Shown here piece after piece: positions 46,136 to 54,488 of a stretch of 64,000 bases of DNA. The stretch spans positions 2,200,527 through 2,264,526 of the forward strand of contig NZ_DS264586.1 in assembly GCF_000154225.1 (NCBI RefSeq), in the 5' to 3' direction. This stretch comes from Schaalia dentiphila ATCC 17982. Its GTDB lineage: Bacteria > Actinomycetota > Actinomycetes > Actinomycetales > Actinomycetaceae. The position numbers and the translations under genes were made by a program. The notes under the pieces are model-generated. The model was not told the origin of the DNA, made no database searches, and saw nothing but the letters and a program-made list of their open reading frames with translations. The first letter of the stretch is position 1. The number at the start of each line of letters is the position of its first letter.

Positions 46136-47008
46136 TTACTTGTTCATGGGCAGTCGGGGGTCCACTTCCTGGTTTTCCCAGGTCGCGCGGATCCAGTGGT
46201 GCGCCGGGTCATCGGGGGCCAGCCACACGAGGTCCTCGTTCGGGCCGGCCATGACGTTCAGGTAGTACATGTCATAGCCGGGGGCCGCGACGCAGGGGCC
46301 GTGGTAGCCGTGGGGCACGAGGGCAACGTCGCCGTCGTGGACCTCGCAGCACAGGTCGATCGGGCGACCGGGGCTGCCGTAGGTGCGGTGCAGGCCAAAG
46401 CCCTTGGAGCCCTCGGGGCCGTCTTCGATCTCGAAGTAGTAGATCTCTTCGAGCTCGCGCTCGTCCTCGGAGTCCTGCTCGTGCTTGTGGGCCGGGTAGG
46501 AGGACCAGTTACCGCCGGGGGTGATGACCTCGCAGGCCAGCAGGTGGGAGGTGGTGACGCCCTCGACGGCCAGGGAGTAGTTGTTGACCTGGCGCGAGCA
46601 GTCGCCGGCGCCGCGCAGGTCGACGCGGACCTGGCTCTTGGGGTAGTAGGCGACGTCGATGTCGCGGGTAGCGATCGCGGAGGGGAAGGCGAAGCGGCCG
46701 CCCTGGGCAGAGGTGATGGTCAGGCTCTTGCCACGTCCGACGTACAGGTAGTCGGTGACGCCGGAAAAGACGCCGCGGCGACCCTCGAGCTCGAAGGTCT
46801 GCCCGTCGACCTCGACGGTGGCGCCGCCGGCGAGGGGCAGGATGAGGAGCTCGGCCGCGCCGGTCTCGACGACCTGGGACGAGCCGGCCTCGAGAACGAG
46901 AACGCGCAGGCCCGAGAATGCCCACCCGGCACGCTGGGGATCAATGTCGACGGTGAAATTGCCGTGGCCGGAGGAGCCGGCGGGAACGTAGATATCGGGA
47001 AGAGTCAT
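46136..47008 (-). CDS. iolB: 5-deoxy-glucuronate isomerase
   Basis: 290 residues from ATG 47008, preceded by CAGGAG; an ATG at 47032 in frame is less likely. The double cupin fold is rich in beta strands. The metal-binding block is ITPGGNWSSYPAHKHEQDSE, with H, H and E, and later EEIYYFEI and VALVPHGYHGPCVAAPGYDM. These are standard IolB sequences. It isomerises 5-deoxy-D-glucuronate to 2-deoxy-5-keto-D-gluconate, the substrate of IolC. It lies between iolC and iolD in one minus-strand operon. Confidence 0.94.
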   Translation of the reverse strand: MTLPDIYVPAGSSGHGNFTVDIDPQRAGWAFSGLRVLVLEAGSSQVVETGAAELLILPLAGGATVEVDGQTFELEGRRGVFSGVTDYLYVGRGKSLTITSAQGGRFAFPSAIATRDIDVAYYPKSQVRVDLRGAGDCSRQVNNYSLAVEGVTTSHLLACEVITPGGNWSSYPAHKHEQDSEDERELEEIYYFEIEDGPEGSKGFGLHRTYGSPGRPIDLCCEVHDGDVALVPHGYHGPCVAAPGYDMYYLNVMAGPNEDLVWLAPDDPAHHWIRATWENQEVDPRLPMNK

Positions 47009-47081
47009 CGTAGTCTCCTGAAAGTTGGGCATCGGTGCCGCTGGATGAAAAGGGGGACGAGGCTGGGGCAGGTCGGGTGGG

Positions 47082-48047
47082 TTACGGGAGGACCCCCGTT
47101 TCGACGAAGGTGTGCAGCTGCTCGTGGGTGGGCATCGCTGTCGAGCATTCGATGTGCAAACACACGTAGGCTCCCGCGGCCGAGGCGTAACGGATCGTGC
47201 GCTCGAGGTCCCATCCTTCGACGAGGCCATGGATGAGTGCGCCTCCGAAGGCGTCCCCCGCGCCAAGTCCGTTGACGACGTCCACATCCCAGGCGTCGAC
47301 CCACACGCGCTCGTCGGCGGTCTTGGCGAGAGTTCCCTTGGGGCCTTGCTTAACGATCGCCAGCTTGACGCCCCGTTCGAGGAGGGCGTCGGCTGCTCCT
47401 TCGGGATCGGAGACGCCGACAGCCATCTCGCATTCCTGGCGGTTACCGACGGCGACGTCCACGCGGGACAGGACGGCTGCGACGCGCGAACGCGCCTGGG
47501 CCATTCCGCTCCACAGATTGGAGCGGTAGTCGAGGTCGAGGATCGTCACGCCATTGGAGCGATCGCGGTGATCGAGGGCGCGCAGGTGCAGGCCGAAGGA
47601 GGAGTCGCGCGACAGGCCGGTCACGGTGAACCAGAAGATTCCGGCGCGCTCGACGGCGTCCCAATCCACCTGATCCTCCCCCAGCTCCAGGTCCGGGGCG
47701 CTGGGCTCTCGATAGAAGTAGAGGGGGAAGGAGTCCGGCGGGAAAAGCTCGGCAAAGGTCACGGGGGTATGGAAGTCGCGCACGGTGACGACATGGTCGG
47801 AGGAGACGCCGAGGCGCTCCAGCTCCCGAGTCACGAAGCGACCGAAGGGATCGTCCCCCACGCCGGTGATGACGCCGGAGCGATGCCCGAGGCGGGCAGC
47901 TGCGACGGCGACGTTCGTCGGGCTGCCACCGAGGAACTTTCCGAAGGTTTCGACATCTTCGAGGTGGGCGCCAACTTGGAGAGGAAAAATGTCAATGCCG
48001 GAACGACCCATTGTTAGAATGTCGACATAGCGGCGCTCGAGAGACAT
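47082..48047 (-). CDS. iolC: 5-dehydro-2-deoxygluconokinase (PfkB family)
   Basis: 321 residues from ATG 48047 with GGAAGGAGG upstream; the frame to 48269 is not used. Ribokinase/PfkB features: MGRSGIDIFPLQVGAHLE, GGSPTNVAVAAARLGHRSG for substrate binding, and the catalytic NGLGAGDAFGGALIHGL near the C-terminus. Phosphorylation gives 2-deoxy-5-keto-gluconate 6-phosphate. In many bacteria IolC is fused to a DUF2090 aldolase-like domain; this one stops after the kinase. It is the first gene of iolC-iolB-iolD and diverges from iolR with a shared operator at 48126. Confidence 0.92.
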   Translation of the reverse strand: MSLERRYVDILTMGRSGIDIFPLQVGAHLEDVETFGKFLGGSPTNVAVAAARLGHRSGVITGVGDDPFGRFVTRELERLGVSSDHVVTVRDFHTPVTFAELFPPDSFPLYFYREPSAPDLELGEDQVDWDAVERAGIFWFTVTGLSRDSSFGLHLRALDHRDRSNGVTILDLDYRSNLWSGMAQARSRVAAVLSRVDVAVGNRQECEMAVGVSDPEGAADALLERGVKLAIVKQGPKGTLAKTADERVWVDAWDVDVVNGLGAGDAFGGALIHGLVEGWDLERTIRYASAAGAYVCLHIECSTAMPTHEQLHTFVETGVLP

Positions 48048-48125
48048 GGCGCCTCCTTCCTCTCCATTGGGGTGGCCCGTAAACCTTTCGTTCCAAGGAT
48101 GCACTATCAACAGGCAATCGTCAAA

Positions 48126-48140
48126 CTTTGTCTGTACAAT
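48126..48140. promoter_or_regulatory. Putative IolR operator between iolC and iolR
   Basis: CTTTGTCTGTACAAT fits the CTTTGT-N4-ACAA motif and lies in the AT-rich 190-base gap between the divergent starts, next to ATATATAAC. It could control both directions, including autoregulation of iolR. Confidence 0.55.
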
Positions 48141-48237
48141 ATATAACAGCGCGTCACTCTCGCCCTTTACATCAACGCTGATACTATGTAACCCTAAATA
48201 TTTAGCACCGCTGTCGCGCCACACACGAAGGTTTGAC

Positions 48238-49005
48238 ATGTCCAAAGCATCGACCACTTCGGAGAACACCCCCTACGTTCCAGACATCACGCTGGACCGC
48301 TCCTCCCCCGTGCCGCTGTACTTCCAGATTTCAGAACCCATCGCACAGCTCATCAACTCCGGCGCCCTGCCCGCAGACACGCGCCTGGAGGACGAACTGT
48401 CGATGGCTGCGCGACTGCATGTCTCCCGCCCCACGGCACGACAAGCGCTCCAGCGCCTCGTTGACCGCGGCCTCCTGACGCGCCGCCGCGGCGTCGGTAC
48501 GATCGTGTCTCCGCGCCACGTTCACCGCCCCATGGAGCTCACCTCCCTCATGCGCGACCTCGTCAACGCCGGCCACAAGGTTCACACGACGATCCAGCGC
48601 TACGAGGCGCGCCCGGCCAACGCTCAGGAAGCCGACATCCTCAAGATCACCGAGGGAACACTCATCGTCCACATTGAGCGCACGCGTTTTGCCAACGACG
48701 AGCCGATCGCCGTACTTACCAACTTCATCCCGACGGACATCGCACCGACCATGCAGGAGCTCGAGTCCGCCTCCCTCTACGACCTGATGCGCGAGCGCGG
48801 GGTCACCCTGGCCTCGGCCCGCCAGGTGATCGGCGCCCGCAGCGCGACAACAAAGGAAGCCAAGCTCCTGTCCGAGCACCGCGGCGCCGCACTGCTGACG
48901 ACGCAGCGCACGACATACGACCCCTCGGGACGCATTGTCGAGTACGGCAACCATATCTACCGCGCATCGCGATACTCCTTCGAGGCTAGCCTTTTCGCCC
49001 AGTGA
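48238..49005 (+). CDS. iolR: GntR/HutC-family regulator of inositol genes
   Basis: 255 residues from ATG 48238; the frame is open upstream through the promoter region and is not used. Residues 22-95 form the GntR winged helix: VPLYFQISEPIAQLINSGAL, then RLHVSRPTARQALQRLVDRG, and RRRGVGTIV. Residues about 110-245 form a UTRA effector domain, ending in GNHIYRASRYSFEA. Its position between the divergent iolC operon and the transaldolase-iolG genes makes it the likely local repressor. The palindrome CTTTGT-N4-ACAA(A/T), found before four iol units, is the natural candidate for its site. The effector is probably an inositol intermediate (inference). Confidence 0.88.
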   Translation: MSKASTTSENTPYVPDITLDRSSPVPLYFQISEPIAQLINSGALPADTRLEDELSMAARLHVSRPTARQALQRLVDRGLLTRRRGVGTIVSPRHVHRPMELTSLMRDLVNAGHKVHTTIQRYEARPANAQEADILKITEGTLIVHIERTRFANDEPIAVLTNFIPTDIAPTMQELESASLYDLMRERGVTLASARQVIGARSATTKEAKLLSEHRGAALLTTQRTTYDPSGRIVEYGNHIYRASRYSFEASLFAQ

Positions 49006-49018
49006 CAAGACATTGACA

Positions 49019-49033
49019 CTTTGTCCTAACAAA
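49019..49033. promoter_or_regulatory. Putative IolR operator before the transaldolase gene
   Basis: CTTTGTCCTAACAAA matches the arms of the iolA site and sits directly upstream of the -35 box at 49037. Confidence 0.6.
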
Positions 49034-49036
49034 CTG

Positions 49037-49065
49037 TTGACAGGCGTAGGTGCTCGCCGTAGACT
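49037..49065 (+). promoter_or_regulatory. Promoter of the transaldolase gene
   Basis: TTGACA (49037-49042), a 17-base spacer and TAGACT (49060-49065) form a near-consensus promoter. The leader of about 45 bases carries AAAGGAG before ATG 49116. Confidence 0.7.
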
Positions 49066-49115
49066 TATCCCCGACGGAGAAAGTCGAAAGCAATCACAAA
49101 GGAGTGCTTCCCGCC

Positions 49116-50192
49116 ATGTCCATCGAGTACACCCCCGGCCCCCTTCTGGACGCCGCGCGCAACACCCCCACCGCCCTGTGGAACGATTCCTCGGATCCCA
49201 ATGAGCTGGCGCAGTCCATCTCCTTTGGCGGCGTTGGTGCCACCTGCAACCCGACCATCGCCTACACCTGCATCAACCAGCGTCGCGATGTGTGGCTGCC
49301 CCGTATTGCGGAGCTCGCCAAGGAAATGCCCGACGCCACCGAGTCCGAGATCGGCTGGCAGGTCGTGCGCGAGCTGTCCCTCGAGGCCGCCAAGCTCCTC
49401 GAGCCTATCTTCGAGGCCGAGAACGGCCGCAATGGCCGCCTGTCAATGCAGACAGACCCTCGCCTGGCTCGCTCCGCCAAGGCTCTTGCCGACCAGGCCG
49501 AGGAATTCCACAACCTCGCCAAGAACATCATCGTAAAGATCCCCGCCACCTCGGTGGGCATCGAGGCCATCGAAGAGGCCACCTACCGCGGCGTCTCCGT
49601 CAACGTGACGGTCTCCTTCTCCGTCGCACAGGCCGTCACCACAGGCGAGGCCATCGAGCGCGGCCTCAAGCGCCGCGAGGCCGAGGGCAAGGACACCTCC
49701 CAGATGGGCCCGGTCGTCACCCTCATGGTGGGCCGCCTTGACGACTGGATCAAGGAGGTCGCCGAGCGCGACGAGATGTTCCTGGATCCGGGCCACCTCG
49801 AGTGGGCGGGAATTGCCGCCTTCAAGCGCGCCTACCAGGAGTTCCAGAAGCGCGGCCTGCGTGCCCGCATGCTCTGCGCTGCGTTCCGGAACGTCATGCA
49901 CTGGTCCGAGTTCGTCGGTGGCGACGTCGTCATCTCCCCGCCGTTCAAGTGGGCCAAGCGCATCAACGACTCGGACTACAAGATGGAAGAGCGCATGGAC
50001 ATCCCGGTGCGCGAGGACATCATGAAGACGCTGCTCTCGATCCCCGAGTTCGTCCGCGCCTACGAGCCCGACGGCATGACCGCGGAGGAGTTCGACACCT
50101 TCGGCGCCACCGTGAAGACCCTGCGCGGCTTCCTGCAGGCAGACGCTGACCTCGACACCCTGGTGCGCGACGTCATTATGCCCGCTCCGTGA
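49116..50192 (+). CDS. Transaldolase-family protein in the inositol cluster
   Basis: 358 residues from ATG 49116 with AAAGGAG upstream. The fold is a transaldolase-type TIM barrel: GGVGATCNPTIAYT resembles the substrate phosphate region, and NIIVKIPATSVGIEAIEEAT carries the probable Schiff-base lysine K141; VNVTVSFSVAQA follows. It has its own strong promoter with an IolR-type operator, so it is probably regulated with the inositol genes rather than being the housekeeping transaldolase. A plausible role is to cleave 2-deoxy-5-keto-gluconate 6-phosphate, as no IolJ or DUF2090 domain is present here. That is inference; an ordinary transaldolase or another C-C lyase role is not excluded. Confidence 0.85.
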   Translation: MSIEYTPGPLLDAARNTPTALWNDSSDPNELAQSISFGGVGATCNPTIAYTCINQRRDVWLPRIAELAKEMPDATESEIGWQVVRELSLEAAKLLEPIFEAENGRNGRLSMQTDPRLARSAKALADQAEEFHNLAKNIIVKIPATSVGIEAIEEATYRGVSVNVTVSFSVAQAVTTGEAIERGLKRREAEGKDTSQMGPVVTLMVGRLDDWIKEVAERDEMFLDPGHLEWAGIAAFKRAYQEFQKRGLRARMLCAAFRNVMHWSEFVGGDVVISPPFKWAKRINDSDYKMEERMDIPVREDIMKTLLSIPEFVRAYEPDGMTAEEFDTFGATVKTLRGFLQADADLDTLVRDVIMPAP

Positions 50193-50198
50193 TCCACT

Positions 50199-50231
50199 CG
50201 GTGGCCCCACACGTCGCGTGTGGGGCCACCG
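50199..50231 (+). terminator. Strong hairpin between transaldolase gene and iolG
   Basis: CGGTGGCCCCACACG and CGTGTGGGGCCACCG form a perfect 15-base stem with a TCG loop, and TTTTT follows 10 bases later (50241-50245). It should end most transaldolase transcripts, so iolG may depend on read-through or a weak promoter in the 50 bases after it. Confidence 0.65.
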
Positions 50232-50284
50232 CCGGTCATGGTTTTTCTGCTCTCCAGCACCCCCTCACCTAGAAAGAAGCAAAG

Positions 50285-51274
50285 ATGCTCAACATTGCCG
50301 TTATCGGCGCCGGCCGCATCGGCCACGTCCACGCCAAGACCATCGCCGCGCACCCCGGCGCCACCCTCGCCCTCGTTGCCGATCCTTTCGGTGACGCCGC
50401 GAGCAAGCTGGCCGAGGTCTACGGTGCCCGTCACACGACCGACGTGGATTCCGTCTTCACCGACGAGGGGGTCGATGCCGTCGTCATCGGCTCGCCCACG
50501 CCGCTGCACATCCCCCACCTGCTCGCCGCCGCCAAGGCGGGCAAGGCCGTGCTGTGCGAGAAGCCGATCGCTCTGGACATGAAGGACGTCGAGGCCGCCC
50601 GTGACGAGCTGGGCGCTGTGTCCGTGCCCGTTATGTTCGGCTTCAACCGCCGCTTCGACCCTTCCTTCGCCGCGGTTCACGCCCAGCTTGAAGAGGGAAA
50701 GATTGGCGATCTGGAGAACCTGCTCATCATCTCGCGTGACCCCTCCGCTCCCCCGGCCGAGTACGTGAAGGTTTCCGGCGGCATCTTCCGCGACATGACC
50801 ATCCACGACTTCGACATGGCCCGCTTCTTCCTGGGCGACATCGTCGAGGTGCACGCCTTCGGCCAGAACTTCAACGAGGAGATCAGGGAAGCCGGCGACT
50901 TCGACGCCGCAGTGGTCACCCTGAAGAACGCCGCCGGCGTCGTCGCAACCATCGTCAACAACCGCAAGTGCTCGGCCGGGTACGACCAGCGCCTGGAGGC
51001 CCAGGGCTCGACGGGCACGCTCAACGCGGACAACATCCGCGCCACCACCGTGCGCCTGTCCAACGCCGAGGTCACGGATGCGGCCGAGCCGTACCTGGAC
51101 TTCTTCCTGCAGCGCTACGCGGACGCCTACCGCATTGAGCTGACCGCATTCATCGACGCCGTCGTCGCGGGCACCAAGCCCACGCCGTCCATCGACGATG
51201 CGATCGAGGCTCTGCGCCTGGCCGAGGCCGCCACGGAGTCGGCGAAGACCGGCAAGCCCGTGTCGCTGGCCTGA
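50285..51274 (+). CDS. iolG: myo-inositol 2-dehydrogenase
   Basis: 329 residues of the Gfo/Idh/MocA family. The Rossmann start is NIAVIGAGRIGHVHAKTI; EKP at residues 92-94 carries the catalytic K93; GGIFRDMTIHDFDMARFF supplies D170 and H174, with the same four-residue spacing as the catalytic Asp and His of Bacillus IolG. It oxidises myo-inositol to 2-keto-myo-inositol with NAD, the first step of the pathway. It lies between the transaldolase gene and iolE. A weak AGAAAGAAG ribosome binding site precedes the ATG. Confidence 0.93.
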   Translation: MLNIAVIGAGRIGHVHAKTIAAHPGATLALVADPFGDAASKLAEVYGARHTTDVDSVFTDEGVDAVVIGSPTPLHIPHLLAAAKAGKAVLCEKPIALDMKDVEAARDELGAVSVPVMFGFNRRFDPSFAAVHAQLEEGKIGDLENLLIISRDPSAPPAEYVKVSGGIFRDMTIHDFDMARFFLGDIVEVHAFGQNFNEEIREAGDFDAAVVTLKNAAGVVATIVNNRKCSAGYDQRLEAQGSTGTLNADNIRATTVRLSNAEVTDAAEPYLDFFLQRYADAYRIELTAFIDAVVAGTKPTPSIDDAIEALRLAEAATESAKTGKPVSLA

Positions 51275-51287
51275 CATTCAGCTGAAT

Positions 51288-51322
51288 AATCCCGGTGGGG
51301 CGCCATGCGTCCCACCGGGATT
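51288..51322 (+). terminator. Terminator after iolG
   Basis: AATCCCGGTGGG and CCCACCGGGATT form a perfect 12-base stem with an 11-base loop, followed by GTCTTGTC, 14 bases after the iolG stop. Confidence 0.65.
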
Positions 51323-51460
51323 GTCTTGTCCGGCGCATTGACCTCTCCGGCTTGCGCGACCGCCTCGGGAGTCGCCGCGACGATTCCCACCAGCCACGCC
51401 CTCGTTTGGGAGCACATTCAGCACTGACAAACCCTCCTGAGAAATCCCCCAAGCCACCCT

Positions 51461-51475
51461 CTTTGTCTGGACAAT
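51461..51475. promoter_or_regulatory. Putative IolR operator before iolE
   Basis: CTTTGTCTGGACAAT fits the shared motif and overlaps the -35 box of the iolE promoter at 51468, an arrangement expected for repression. Confidence 0.55.
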
Positions 51476-51495
51476 CGAACAGGATTGGGTAGAAT
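51468..51495 (+). promoter_or_regulatory. Promoter of iolE
   Basis: TGGACA (51468-51473), a 16-base spacer and TAGAAT (51490-51495) precede the iolE ATG by about 56 bases; GGAGAG stands before the start. The -35 box lies inside the putative operator. Confidence 0.55.
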
Positions 51496-51551
51496 GGTGA
51501 CACCGGCACACATCGCCGACGGATATAACCGCGACTCATAGGAGAGCTGCA

Positions 51552-52478
51552 ATGACTCACGTCTACGATCCCGCAACCGCGATCAACGACCCCAATGGCA
51601 TTACCTGGGGCATGCACCCGATTGCGTGGCGTAACGACGACATTCCCGAGGTCGGCGAATGGAACACCATCGACGTCATGTTCGACGACCTGGCAGAGGC
51701 CGGCTTCGCTGGCACCGAGGTCGCCGGCTGGTACCCCTCGAAGGAAGAGACGAAGGAAAAGGCCGATGCCGCGGGCCTGAAGATCGTCGCCCAGTGGTTC
51801 TCCAGCTTCATCGTCCGCGACGGCGTCGACGCCGTCATCCCGGACTTCCGCACCACCTGCGAGTACCTGCAGTTCCTGGGCGCGACTCGCGTCGTCGTCT
51901 CCGAGCAGACCGGCTCGGTGCAGGGCATCCGCGACATCTGCATCTTCGAGAACAAGCCCGTCCTCAAGGACGAGGAGTGGCCGGTCCTGGCCGAGGGCCT
52001 GAACAAGCTCGGCGAGATCGCCCACGAGTACGGCCTCGACCTGGTCTACCACCACCACCTCGGCACCGTTATCCAGACCAAGGACGAGACGCTGCGCATG
52101 CTCGAGCTGACCGATCCGAACAAGGTGTCGCTCCTGTTCGACACGGGACACGCTTTCGTGGGCGATGGCGACGTCATGGGGCTGCTGCGCGGCGCGATCG
52201 ACCGCATTAAGCACGTGCACTTCAAGGACGTGCGCCCCGCCAAGATGGAAGAGTCCCGAGCGGCCGAGCGCTCCTTCCTCGACTCCTTCCTCGCCGGCAT
52301 GTTCACGGTCCCCGGCGACGGCACCATCGATTTCACCGAGCCCTACGCCTTCCTCGTTGAGCACGGCTACAAGGACTGGATCCTGGTCGAGGCCGAGCAG
52401 GATCCGAAGATCGCTCCTCCGCTTGAGTACGCACACATCGCGCGTGACTACGTGTTGAGCACGCTGCTGGGTCAGTGA
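51552..52478 (+). CDS. iolE: myo-inosose-2 dehydratase
   Basis: 308 residues, TIM-barrel fold of the sugar-isomerase type. The start NGITWGMHPIAWRNDDIPEV is typical of IolE; then GFAGTEVAGWYP with a metal glutamate, LVYHHHLGTVIQ, LLFDTGHAFVGDGD and KHVHFKDVRP carry the metal-binding H, D and E residues. It removes water from 2-keto-myo-inositol to give the trihydroxycyclohexane dione for IolD. It has its own promoter and operator. A terminator hairpin follows. Confidence 0.94.
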   Translation: MTHVYDPATAINDPNGITWGMHPIAWRNDDIPEVGEWNTIDVMFDDLAEAGFAGTEVAGWYPSKEETKEKADAAGLKIVAQWFSSFIVRDGVDAVIPDFRTTCEYLQFLGATRVVVSEQTGSVQGIRDICIFENKPVLKDEEWPVLAEGLNKLGEIAHEYGLDLVYHHHLGTVIQTKDETLRMLELTDPNKVSLLFDTGHAFVGDGDVMGLLRGAIDRIKHVHFKDVRPAKMEESRAAERSFLDSFLAGMFTVPGDGTIDFTEPYAFLVEHGYKDWILVEAEQDPKIAPPLEYAHIARDYVLSTLLGQ

Positions 52479-52517
52479 GCAGCATCGCGCGGTTCCTCAC
52501 CTTCCCGCGCGACACAC

Positions 52518-52552
52518 GAGGGGTGGAAGCGACTCGTTCGCTTCCACCCCTC
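52518..52552 (+). terminator. Terminator after iolE
   Basis: GAGGGGTGGAAGCGA and TCGCTTCCACCCCTC form a perfect 15-base stem with a 5-base loop, 40 bases after the iolE stop. Confidence 0.65.
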
Positions 52553-52628
52553 AGTCACTGCTGCACTTCGCCCCAGTTTCACCCGCGAAAGACTCGACGG
52601 GCGTCATGCTCGCGTGCGCGTGGGCGGG

Positions 52629-52663
52629 GCGACGGTGCCGCTGCTCGTATAAAGAGGTTGTCG
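52629..52663. repeat. Left 35-nt direct repeat flanking the PIN/ImmA pair
   Basis: Aligned without gaps to 54489-54523: 29 of 35 bases agree, including CCGCTGCTC and GTTGTCG. The left copy stands alone between the iolE terminator and the PIN gene end. No other function is seen for it. Confidence 0.65.
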
Positions 52664-52696
52664 ACCATACCGCTACAGCATGCTCAATATGACTCC

Positions 52697-53200
52697 TTAC
52701 TCGACAGATGCTTCCACCCACATAGCCAGGCTCATTCCCCTGTCGCGAAGCATCGTAAAAGGGTTGAGACACTCCACCCCAAGCGCGGCACATGCGTCGG
52801 GAATCTTGATCCGCCTCTTCGATCTCGGTGCTGACTTTTCATGCGTGACAACCACCCATCCATTAGCCAGTGCGTGCGCAACGATCCATGAGTCCGCAAC
52901 GCGTTGAAACTCGCTGACTGCTGGCGGCTCATAGTTGTCTTTTGCCCACTTCATGACCTGCTGATAGCGGACCACCACGCGCGAGTCGGGTGCAATAAAG
53001 CGTTGCTTATACTGCTTCGCCCAGCCCATGAGAGGATCGTCATCGCCCGCTTCACCCAGTTCGTCGTACACCGACTTGATACTCACGGCGTGATGAGAGT
53101 CGAATAGCTGAACAAGGAAGTCCCAATATCCGGGAGCCAGATCGAACGCATAGTACGCGTTAGCCGCATCGATGAAGACGTTCGTGTCAAGGACGTACAT
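52697..53200 (-). CDS. PIN-domain protein, DUF4411 type (putative toxin)
   Basis: 167 residues. The start MYVLDTNVFIDAA gives the PIN aspartate D5; further acids are E47 in SVYDELGE and D103 in VADSWIVAHAL, and the closing block KIPDACAALGVECLNPF is the usual DUF4411 end. PIN proteins cut RNA using bound metal. The gene follows the ImmA/IrrE-like gene by 3 bases, the standard order for DUF4411 toxins with an upstream HTH/peptidase-like partner. RNase activity and toxicity are inferred from family. The pair is AT-richer than its neighbours, which suggests acquisition. Confidence 0.85.
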   Translation of the reverse strand: MYVLDTNVFIDAANAYYAFDLAPGYWDFLVQLFDSHHAVSIKSVYDELGEAGDDDPLMGWAKQYKQRFIAPDSRVVVRYQQVMKWAKDNYEPPAVSEFQRVADSWIVAHALANGWVVVTHEKSAPRSKRRIKIPDACAALGVECLNPFTMLRDRGMSLAMWVEASVE

Positions 53201-53203
53201 CTC

Positions 53204-54337
53204 TCACACCACCTGGAGATGTCTCGCCAGTTTGTCGAACACCTCCCTCTTGTGTGTGCCGATCATACGGAAACTTTCCGTGAATCCCGTACGCCCCTCC
53301 AGGGTGGATGTGACGATCGCGGTCGCAAATGAACGCCCAAGACGTGCGGTGAGGGTGTTGTAATAGTTACCACCGCCACCGCGGCGCTTCTCGCCACCGT
53401 AGTCAGCGCGCACCGCTTCTAGAAGCTCACCGTAACGCTCCTCGTCGATCCGGCGAGCCCCGTGGAGTCTGTGGAGCACAACCTCGGCGGACACACCAAA
53501 GCGACGCGCGAGGGCACGGTAGTCCTGCACAGTCGTCGCTTCATTGAAAGCTGTCAGCGCCTCGTCAGGTAGCAGCACACATGCAGCGACGCGATTGCAC
53601 CATGCCTCTTCACCGGATCCACCAAGCAAACGGTCGCCCCCAGACAACGCACTGTGTCCGAGGAGCAAGTGAGCAAACTCGTGCAGGAGGGTGAAGTTTT
53701 GTGCGCTAAACGGCTCGTCAGCGACATTGACGAAAATCAAGGGGGCAATGTCGTCGTAGAGGCTAAATCCTCGGAACTCCCGCGTAGAGAGCTTCCTCGT
53801 GTTGCTCGCACCGACGACGCCGCTCCTCATGACAAGCACACCAACACCTTCAAGCGCTGCGACGATATCGTGCCGCCATTGCTGGGTCCCGGTCGCCGAC
53901 ACGTGATCAAGTTGCAGGAGAGAGCGTACCCGGCGGGCAATGACCCGTGGGGAATCCTGCACGCTCGCAGACCCTAGGAATGAAAGTTTCTCCGCCCCCT
54001 GCTCACGAGCGTAATCGTGGTACCAGTCCTGGAACTGTTGATAACGGCCGATCGTGTCGAGCAGATTTCCTGATGGACGCTCAATGGCGGCACTCTCACG
54101 AGTACGCATGTCGGCGATAGGCAGTGTCTCATCGGGTGGTTCAGGCATGATGAGCGCACCCAGAGACACGTGTGTAAAGGATGCGAATTTCTCAAGCTCG
54201 CGGAGACTTGGCAGGCAGTCCCCGCTCAGCCAATCCCCGAACGTCGGAAACTTTTTAACCGTTTCTTCGTATGAGCGGTCAGCGCGCTGGAGAGCCCACG
54301 CCAGCACGGATTGAGTAACAGCAACATACGTGCTCAT
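53204..54337 (-). CDS. ImmA/IrrE-family metallopeptidase-like protein (putative antitoxin)
   Basis: 377 residues from ATG 54337 with GGAGGAGG upstream. Residues 1-60 may hold a helix-turn-helix-like start (SVLAWALQRADRSYEETVKK, LPSLRELEKFASFTHVSLG). The ImmA/IrrE domain is at about 190-300, with the zinc motif HEFAH at residues 219-223 and CNRVAACVLLPDEAL after it. The C-terminal 70 residues are extra (GGGGNYYNTLTARLG). It is paired with a DUF4411 PIN gene; such pairs are annotated as type II toxin-antitoxin systems. Whether the peptidase is active on a partner is unknown. Confidence 0.85.
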   Translation of the reverse strand: MSTYVAVTQSVLAWALQRADRSYEETVKKFPTFGDWLSGDCLPSLRELEKFASFTHVSLGALIMPEPPDETLPIADMRTRESAAIERPSGNLLDTIGRYQQFQDWYHDYAREQGAEKLSFLGSASVQDSPRVIARRVRSLLQLDHVSATGTQQWRHDIVAALEGVGVLVMRSGVVGASNTRKLSTREFRGFSLYDDIAPLIFVNVADEPFSAQNFTLLHEFAHLLLGHSALSGGDRLLGGSGEEAWCNRVAACVLLPDEALTAFNEATTVQDYRALARRFGVSAEVVLHRLHGARRIDEERYGELLEAVRADYGGEKRRGGGGNYYNTLTARLGRSFATAIVTSTLEGRTGFTESFRMIGTHKREVFDKLARHLQVV

Positions 54338-54488
54338 AGCGCCCCTCCTCCAGGCATATTTTTATACCATCATCGTACAGCGCTCCCTTGACATTTCTAT
54401 CCCATCGCATAGTTTTCCACACAACATCAACCCACGCGGTGCAAGCTGCTTTACAAATGAGCCCCTGATTGCAGTCACGACGATCGTC

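Noticed and set aside
52475..52834. Small plus-strand frame across the iolE terminator
   Set aside because: It contains the terminator hairpin and runs antisense into the PIN gene.
52697..54337. PIN/ImmA pair as part of a prophage or larger island
   Set aside because: No integrase, phage or transfer gene is adjacent; the flanks are ordinary metabolic operons with intact terminators.
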